Of a DNA stretch of 26,317 bases, positions 22,005-26,317 are shown piece after piece. The position numbers and the translations under genes were made by a program. The stretch comes from an uncultured Candidatus Melainabacteria bacterium (GTDB lineage: Bacteria > Cyanobacteriota > Vampirovibrionia > Gastranaerophilales > Gastranaerophilaceae), in NCBI GenBank assembly GCA_946186335.1, contig CAMHMW010000010.1:1-26317 (forward strand), in the 5' to 3' direction. Under the pieces are notes generated by a model. It was not told the DNA's origin. It did no database searches and saw only the letters and a list, made by a program, of their open reading frames with translations. The number at the start of each line of letters is the position of its first letter. Position 1 is the stretch's first letter.

Positions 22005-22033
22005 AGTGTAGTTTAAACGATTAATATAATCAA
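22005..22033 (-). promoter_or_regulatory. Possible promoter of metK
   Basis: TTGATT (22033-22028), a 17-base spacer and TACACT (22010-22005) on the minus strand give a moderate match. A start about 6-7 bases later would leave a leader of about 70 bases and cut off the upstream TAAGG copy. Confidence 0.4.
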
Positions 22034-22093
22034 ATATTTTAATCTTTTTTCATAATAAAAGTTAATATAACTTTATTTATGTTTGTGTTATTC

Positions 22094-22099
22094 TATAAT
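22094..22099 (+). promoter_or_regulatory. -10 element of valS
   Basis: A perfect TATAAT lies 35 bases before the valS ATG. The -35 region (CTTTAT or TTTATT near 22071-22077) is weak. The predicted start is near 22106. Confidence 0.5.
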
Positions 22100-22133
22100 C
22101 ATCAGAGATTATTTAAGTTATGAGGATATAAAT

Positions 22134-24779
22134 ATGCCTGCAATTAAGATTGAAGATTTACCTACGGTTTATGATGCAAAGGAAACAGAAGAAAGTATTT
22201 ACAAATTCTGGGAAGAAAACGGATTTTTCAGGGCTGATGCAAAAAGTCCCAAAAAGCCGTATTCAATAGTTATCCCTCCTCCGAATGTTACGGGGGTATT
22301 ACACATGGGACACGCTCTTGATGAAACTTTGCAGGATATTTTAATCCGCTATCACAGAATGAGCGGTTATGAAACACTTTGGGTGCCCGGTACAGACCAC
22401 GCAGGAATTGCAACTCAGAATGTTGTTGAAAAAAATCTCAGAGAACAGGGAATTTCCCGCCACGATATAGGTCGTGACAAGTTTTTGGAAAAGACTTGGG
22501 AATGGGCTAATGCTCATAAATCAAGAATTTTAGACCAGTGCAAACGACTGGGCGCATCTTTTGACAGAACAAGAGAAAGATTTACTTTCGACAAGGGTTG
22601 TTCGGATGCGGTTAAAGAAGTTTTTGTCAGATTATACCAAAAGGGGCTGATTTATAAGGGCGCATATATTGTAAACTGGTGTCCCCGTTGTCAGTCGGCG
22701 ATTTCGGATGTTGAAACCGAATATGAAACCGAACAGGGGCATTTGTGGGAAATTTCATACCCGCTGAAAGGGGAAAGCGGAGCAATTATTGTCGCAACGA
22801 CAAGACCTGAAACCATATTCGGGGATGTTGCGATAGCGGTTCATCCGTCAGATCATAAGTATTCAGAACTTATCGGTAAAACTGTCGTTATTCCTCTGTC
22901 AGGTCGTGAAATTCCGATTATTGCCGATGAATACGTTGACAAAAACTTTGGTACGGGTGCTGTTAAAATAACCCCTGCACATGACCCGAATGACTTTGAA
23001 GTCGGCAAACGTCACGGCTTTGACCCGATTTGGGTAATTGACGAACAAGGCAGAATGAAATCTTGCGGTGAAGTTCCCGAAAATCTTCATGGTTTGGATA
23101 GATATGAAGCAAGAGAAAAAATTATCGGTATGCTTTCTTATAACAATTCTTTATTGAGAACAAGGGAACACGAACACAATGTCGGCAAATGTCAGCGTTG
23201 CGGAACAACTATTGAACCCTTACTTTCCGAACAGTGGTTCGTGAAAATGAAACCGCTTGCCGAAGAAGCAATAAAAGCCGTAAAAGACGGAAGGATTAAG
23301 TTTATTCCCGAACGTTGGGAAAAGAATTATCTCGGTTGGATGGAAAATATCCGTGACTGGTGTATTTCCCGTCAATTATGGTGGGGACATCAAATTCCCG
23401 CATATCATAACAAGATTACGGGCGATATGATTGTTGCAAAGGAAAACCCCGATCCGTCAGTTTGGGAACAGGAAACCGATGTTCTTGATACATGGTTTTC
23501 GTCAGGTTTGTGGCCGTTTAGTACAATGGGCTGGCCGAATACCGAAAGTGAAGATTTTAAAAAATTCTATCCGACAACAACTCTTGTGACAGGATTCGAT
23601 ATTATATTCTTCTGGGTTGCAAGAATGATTACAATGGGCTTGGAATTTACAGGAAAAGCACCGTTCTCGACTGTTTATATTCACGGTCTGATTCGTGATG
23701 AAAAAGGTCAGAAAATGTCAAAATCAAAAGGTAATACAATTGACCCTGTTGTAATTATTGATAAATACGGTTGTGATGCTTTACGTTTTACAATGACTTC
23801 GCTTTGTACATACGGCGGTCAGGATATTAAAATTTCCGATGAACGTTTTGAATACGGGAGAAACTTTGCAAATAAAATATGGAACGCTTCAAGATTTGTT
23901 CTTATGAACCTTGACGGCGTTGATGATAAGGATATTGATTTTAATAATCTTACAATCGCTGATAAGTGGATTTTGGACAAATTAAATAATGTTGCTGCGG
24001 AAGTTAATACTAACATTGAAAATTACAGAATAGGAGAAACCGCGCACGTGCTTTATGATTTCTTCTGGAATTCATATTGTGACTGGTATGTGGAAATTGC
24101 AAAAGTTCAGTTGCAGGATGAGGCTCAAAAACTTAACACCCAAAGAGTATTAAGATATGTTCTTGATATGTCCTTGAGGTTGTTACATCCGATTATGCCT
24201 CATATAACAGAGCGTGTATGGCAATTGATTCCGAAAAAATCGGAATTTAAGGCATTAATGCTTGCAGATTTCCCTGTATATAAGGACGAATTGTCATATC
24301 CTCAGGAAGCAAAAGAGATGGAACTTGTGTTTGAAACAATATCATCATTGAGAAATGTCCGCCAAAGTTTCAATATAGCAATGGGCTTGAAATTTGATAT
24401 TATAATTCACGCTACAAAAGAAGAAAAACCGATATTTGAGGCTATTGAAAGTTATATTAAACGTATGGCAAAGGTTGAAAACATTTCTTATGCTGATGTA
24501 ACGGAGCCTATTGCTGATAAGTCGGCTACAGCAGTTGTTTCCGCATCAAAAATTGCTATTCCGCTTGAAAATCTTATTGATTTTAATGAAGAAATAGCAA
24601 GACAGGAAAAGAAACTCGGGAAACTGCAGAGTGAACGTAAATCACTCGAGAGCAGAATTAATAATCCGAAATTTGTTGCCAATGCTCCTGCCGAGCTAAT
24701 ATCTCAGACAAAAGAAAGAATTGAGGAAATTCTGGTTCAGGAAAGAGCAATTAACGATTTTGTTTCTTCTTTGAAATAA
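22134..24779 (+). CDS. valS: Valyl-tRNA synthetase
   Basis: The 881-residue class I synthetase has the HIGH motif as HMGH (57-60, in PPPNVTGVLHMGHALDE) and KMSKS at 527-531. The editing domain holds TTRPETIFGDVA, and Cys pairs are at CPRC and CQRC. Other ValS signatures are SGLWPFSTMGWP, DIIFFWVARMI and the helical anticodon domain. The C-terminal coiled-coil arm (EEIARQEKKLGKLQSERKSL) contacts tRNA. It charges tRNA(Val) and edits Thr-tRNA(Val). The frame is open 17 codons upstream to a TTG, but ATG 22134 has TGAGGAT 6-7 bases before it and is the conserved start. It is divergent from metK, monocistronic and followed by a strong terminator. Confidence 0.98.
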   Translation: MPAIKIEDLPTVYDAKETEESIYKFWEENGFFRADAKSPKKPYSIVIPPPNVTGVLHMGHALDETLQDILIRYHRMSGYETLWVPGTDHAGIATQNVVEKNLREQGISRHDIGRDKFLEKTWEWANAHKSRILDQCKRLGASFDRTRERFTFDKGCSDAVKEVFVRLYQKGLIYKGAYIVNWCPRCQSAISDVETEYETEQGHLWEISYPLKGESGAIIVATTRPETIFGDVAIAVHPSDHKYSELIGKTVVIPLSGREIPIIADEYVDKNFGTGAVKITPAHDPNDFEVGKRHGFDPIWVIDEQGRMKSCGEVPENLHGLDRYEAREKIIGMLSYNNSLLRTREHEHNVGKCQRCGTTIEPLLSEQWFVKMKPLAEEAIKAVKDGRIKFIPERWEKNYLGWMENIRDWCISRQLWWGHQIPAYHNKITGDMIVAKENPDPSVWEQETDVLDTWFSSGLWPFSTMGWPNTESEDFKKFYPTTTLVTGFDIIFFWVARMITMGLEFTGKAPFSTVYIHGLIRDEKGQKMSKSKGNTIDPVVIIDKYGCDALRFTMTSLCTYGGQDIKISDERFEYGRNFANKIWNASRFVLMNLDGVDDKDIDFNNLTIADKWILDKLNNVAAEVNTNIENYRIGETAHVLYDFFWNSYCDWYVEIAKVQLQDEAQKLNTQRVLRYVLDMSLRLLHPIMPHITERVWQLIPKKSEFKALMLADFPVYKDELSYPQEAKEMELVFETISSLRNVRQSFNIAMGLKFDIIIHATKEEKPIFEAIESYIKRMAKVENISYADVTEPIADKSATAVVSASKIAIPLENLIDFNEEIARQEKKLGKLQSERKSLESRINNPKFVANAPAELISQTKERIEEILVQERAINDFVSSLK

Positions 24780-24796
24780 TTAAATTGCAAACATAT

Positions 24797-24836
24797 AAAA
24801 ACAGTTTCTTAATTTTTATTAAGGAACTGTTTTTTA
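24797..24836 (+). terminator. Intrinsic terminator after valS
   Basis: AAAAACAGTT-t-CTTAAT pairs with ATTAAG-g-AACTGTTTTT around a TTTT loop, a 17-bp stem with one T-G pair, followed by T. Confidence 0.95.
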
Positions 24837-24891
24837 TATAGCAAAATTTATTTTGTACGGATTTTAAAATAATACATAAAAGGAGAAATAT

Positions 24892-25215
24892 ATGTTAAAA
24901 GTTTCAGTAGAAGATATGGCATTGAACGCTAATACTGCAAGAGCAATTGCGAAAAGAGTTATGAAAGACAGAGATATGCACATTGTAAAAAGATTTACAC
25001 CTGTGGTTTCCGAATATTCCGTTGAAGTAACTCCTAATAACCGTTACAATTTCAGACTAGAAGATGATGTTTTTGTTGCACAGCATCAGGTCAAATCAGA
25101 AAAAGGCTGGGAGACAGTTAAAGAAGTGGAAAGAACTCACTGCAGCGTAGATAACGTAGATAACGATTTTCAGATGACACTTGCCGATTTAAGAAGTTAC
25201 GGTGTTGAAATATAG
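24892..25215 (+). CDS. Small unknown protein
   Basis: The 107-residue protein starts MLKVSVEDMALNANTARAIA and is mixed alpha/beta with many charged residues; no signal, membrane helix or known motif is visible. AAAGGAG lies 7 bases before the ATG, a strong site. A His/Cys pair (RTHCSVD) lies near residue 88. Its last 19 bases overlap the tail of the convergent GNAT gene (25197-25215). No convincing promoter was found between the valS terminator and its ATG. Confidence 0.75.
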   Translation: MLKVSVEDMALNANTARAIAKRVMKDRDMHIVKRFTPVVSEYSVEVTPNNRYNFRLEDDVFVAQHQVKSEKGWETVKEVERTHCSVDNVDNDFQMTLADLRSYGVEI

Positions 25216-26174
25216 TTATCTTCAAGATTAAAGACATTCCATTGAGTGGTATTTTCCTGTTTAACCGGTTTGTAATAGTCTTTGACAAGAATTTGCCTTG
25301 TCTGTATCGGGGTGTAACTCATCTCTTTTAAACAATTTTCCAGTTTATATGAATCTTTTATGTATTTTTTCTGTTTGATAAGCGGATAAAATGCCCGTTT
25401 CTTTTGTGCGGTTTCACACAGCATTGTGTTTATAATTCTGTCATATCCAATGTCATATCCGCTGTTTGCGGTTATATCAAAGATGTAATTCAGATTATCG
25501 CTTGTTGTTATTGAAAAATAACCTATGATTTTTTTGTTTTCTTCTATGACATATCTGGTTTTGTAGTAGTCATTAAGCCCGGAAAATACTGCTTCGCAAA
25601 ATTCTTTCGGATGTCTTGAAAGTGAAGGTTTGTATATTGCTTCGAGTTCCGAATTGTATAATTCGGCAATTTTTTTTGAATCGGAATTTTGAGCGTATCG
25701 CCATTTTAAATCAGTTTTCTGCGGAGCGGGTTTTTCGCATTTCCACAAAGTTTCAGATGAACAAAGCCGAAATCCGCAGCCGTTTATGAATAAATCAAAC
25801 AATTCATCGTGGCATTCGTCTATCATAACGGAAAATGTTGTAGCACCTTTTGCCCCGAGTTTGTGAATAACAAATTCCACAAGTTTTTGTCCGACATCGT
25901 ACATGTTTTCTTTAAAGATTAACCTTGTGATGTTTATTTTATAAGGGTTTCCTGCTGTTTTTACCGTTGTAATAAGCCCCAGAACTTCATTGTTTTCAAC
26001 CAGAATAAATGATTCCGATTTGAACTTCAAAGGCAGCGGAAGCATTGCGTTTATCAGCCCGAACGGTTCTTCCATTATTGACTTTGCAAGTTTATCGTTG
26101 TAATCGGGTGAAAGATAAGAAACCAACCGTTTAATTTTTCCAAAATCAAGATATGTTAATCTTTTTATTTGCAT
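25197..26174 (-). CDS. Tandem GNAT acetyltransferase-like protein
   Basis: The 325-residue protein has two regions that look like GNAT folds. The first (about 1-145) includes FILVENNEVLGLITT and a helix VGQKLVEFVIHKLGAKGATTF, followed by the CGFRLCSSETLW pattern typical of the last GNAT strands. The second (about 155-295) includes WRYAQNSDSKKIAELYNSEL, RYVIEENKKIIGYFSIT and the closing EMSYTPIQTRQILVKDY. The classical acetyl-CoA loop (Q/RxxGxG/A) is not obvious in either half. Substrate unknown. No SD precedes the ATG; TATAAT ends exactly 6 bases upstream, so a leaderless mRNA is possible. It may instead be read through from the membrane gene 12 bases upstream. Confidence 0.78.
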   Translation of the reverse strand: MQIKRLTYLDFGKIKRLVSYLSPDYNDKLAKSIMEEPFGLINAMLPLPLKFKSESFILVENNEVLGLITTVKTAGNPYKINITRLIFKENMYDVGQKLVEFVIHKLGAKGATTFSVMIDECHDELFDLFINGCGFRLCSSETLWKCEKPAPQKTDLKWRYAQNSDSKKIAELYNSELEAIYKPSLSRHPKEFCEAVFSGLNDYYKTRYVIEENKKIIGYFSITTSDNLNYIFDITANSGYDIGYDRIINTMLCETAQKKRAFYPLIKQKKYIKDSYKLENCLKEMSYTPIQTRQILVKDYYKPVKQENTTQWNVFNLEDNYISTP

Positions 26175-26186
26175 GTTGGTATTATA

Positions 26187-26317
26187 CTACAAAATGCAAG
26201 CCAAGACCATAAGTATTAATGTACCTATCTGAACAGCGGTAGCCATATTTTGGCTGAATTTGTTGCTGTCATATCTTTTTGCGGCTTTTTGCGCATTTAT
26301 TGCACTTGATATTCTGG
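26187..26317 (-). CDS. Membrane protein C-terminus (partial)
   Basis: On the minus strand the frame enters from the right edge and ends at TAG 26189-26187. It reads ...RISSAINAQKAAKRYDSNKF, then SQNMATAVQ and a final hydrophobic helix IGTLILMVLACIL. Only 42 residues are visible and no family can be named. It is 12 bases upstream of the GNAT gene on the same strand. Confidence 0.65.
   Translation of the reverse strand, partial: RISSAINAQKAAKRYDSNKFSQNMATAVQIGTLILMVLACIL

Noticed and set aside
22083..22133. Upstream extension of valS to a TTG
   Set aside because: It would run through the TATAAT -10; the ATG at 22134 has a good SD and the family N-terminus.
1..26317. Reassignment of TGA to an amino acid
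   Set aside because: All recognisable genes are full length under the standard code, with conserved Trp positions encoded by TGG.

Overview
The window is AT-rich bacterial chromosome, densely coding on both strands, with no rRNA, tRNA, CRISPR array, transposase or phage genes that I can see. The housekeeping genes (rsmH, gap, gatB, obg, typA, metK, valS) are mixed with many small proteins of no recognisable family. A GH57/DUF3536 protein, an Obg with an OCT tail, GatB-dependent tRNA amidation, and unknown proteins that begin with a short Phe-containing tag (such as SFGIKF or VTFRAK) fit a gut non-photosynthetic relative of cyanobacteria (Vampirovibrionia/Melainabacteria, Gastranaerophilales-like). 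That placement is inference from memory of gene families, not a search. All 27 visible stop codons are TAA (19) or TAG (8); none is TGA.

Layout. 1-86 is the 3' end of an FAD-linked oxidase. 92-1330 (-) is a GAF-like plus HD-GYP-type protein whose metal-site residues are degraded. 1534-2980 (-) is rsmH followed by an FtsL-like divisome protein. 3065-3717 holds two small convergent unknown genes sharing a bidirectional terminator. 3929-6975 (+) is an exported OB-fold-like protein followed by the large GH57/DUF3536 protein. 7069-8699 (+) is a translationally coupled pair: an Asn/Gly-repeat plus HEAT-like protein and a membrane protein. 8757-8956 is a hairpin that buries the Shine-Dalgarno (SD) of a 54-residue gene. 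9061-10068 (+) is gap with its own promoter and terminator. 10138-14444 (-) holds a coiled-coil protein, a GlmS-like SIS protein without glutaminase domain, gatB and obg. 14550-15646 (+) is a zinc-ribbon protein and a YhcC-type radical SAM protein behind a strong promoter. 15811-17161 (+) is a pair of unknown, probably membrane-associated proteins. 17194-20566 (-) is typA and a 14-helix MFS exporter, each followed by the same small palindrome. 20644-21927 (-) is metK with a structured leader. 22134-24779 (+) is valS. 24892-26174 holds a small unknown gene convergent with a GNAT acetyltransferase-like gene, and a membrane protein fragment runs off the right end.

The genes do not form one pathway; this is core chromosome with lineage-specific insertions. 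The leads I would follow first are the metK leader, the SD-burying hairpin at 8757-8791, the two pairs of unknown surface or membrane genes, and the inactive-looking HD-GYP protein. No stretch over 300 bases lacks a gene. The largest gaps are 1331-1533, 3718-3928 and 21928-22133, and each is described below.
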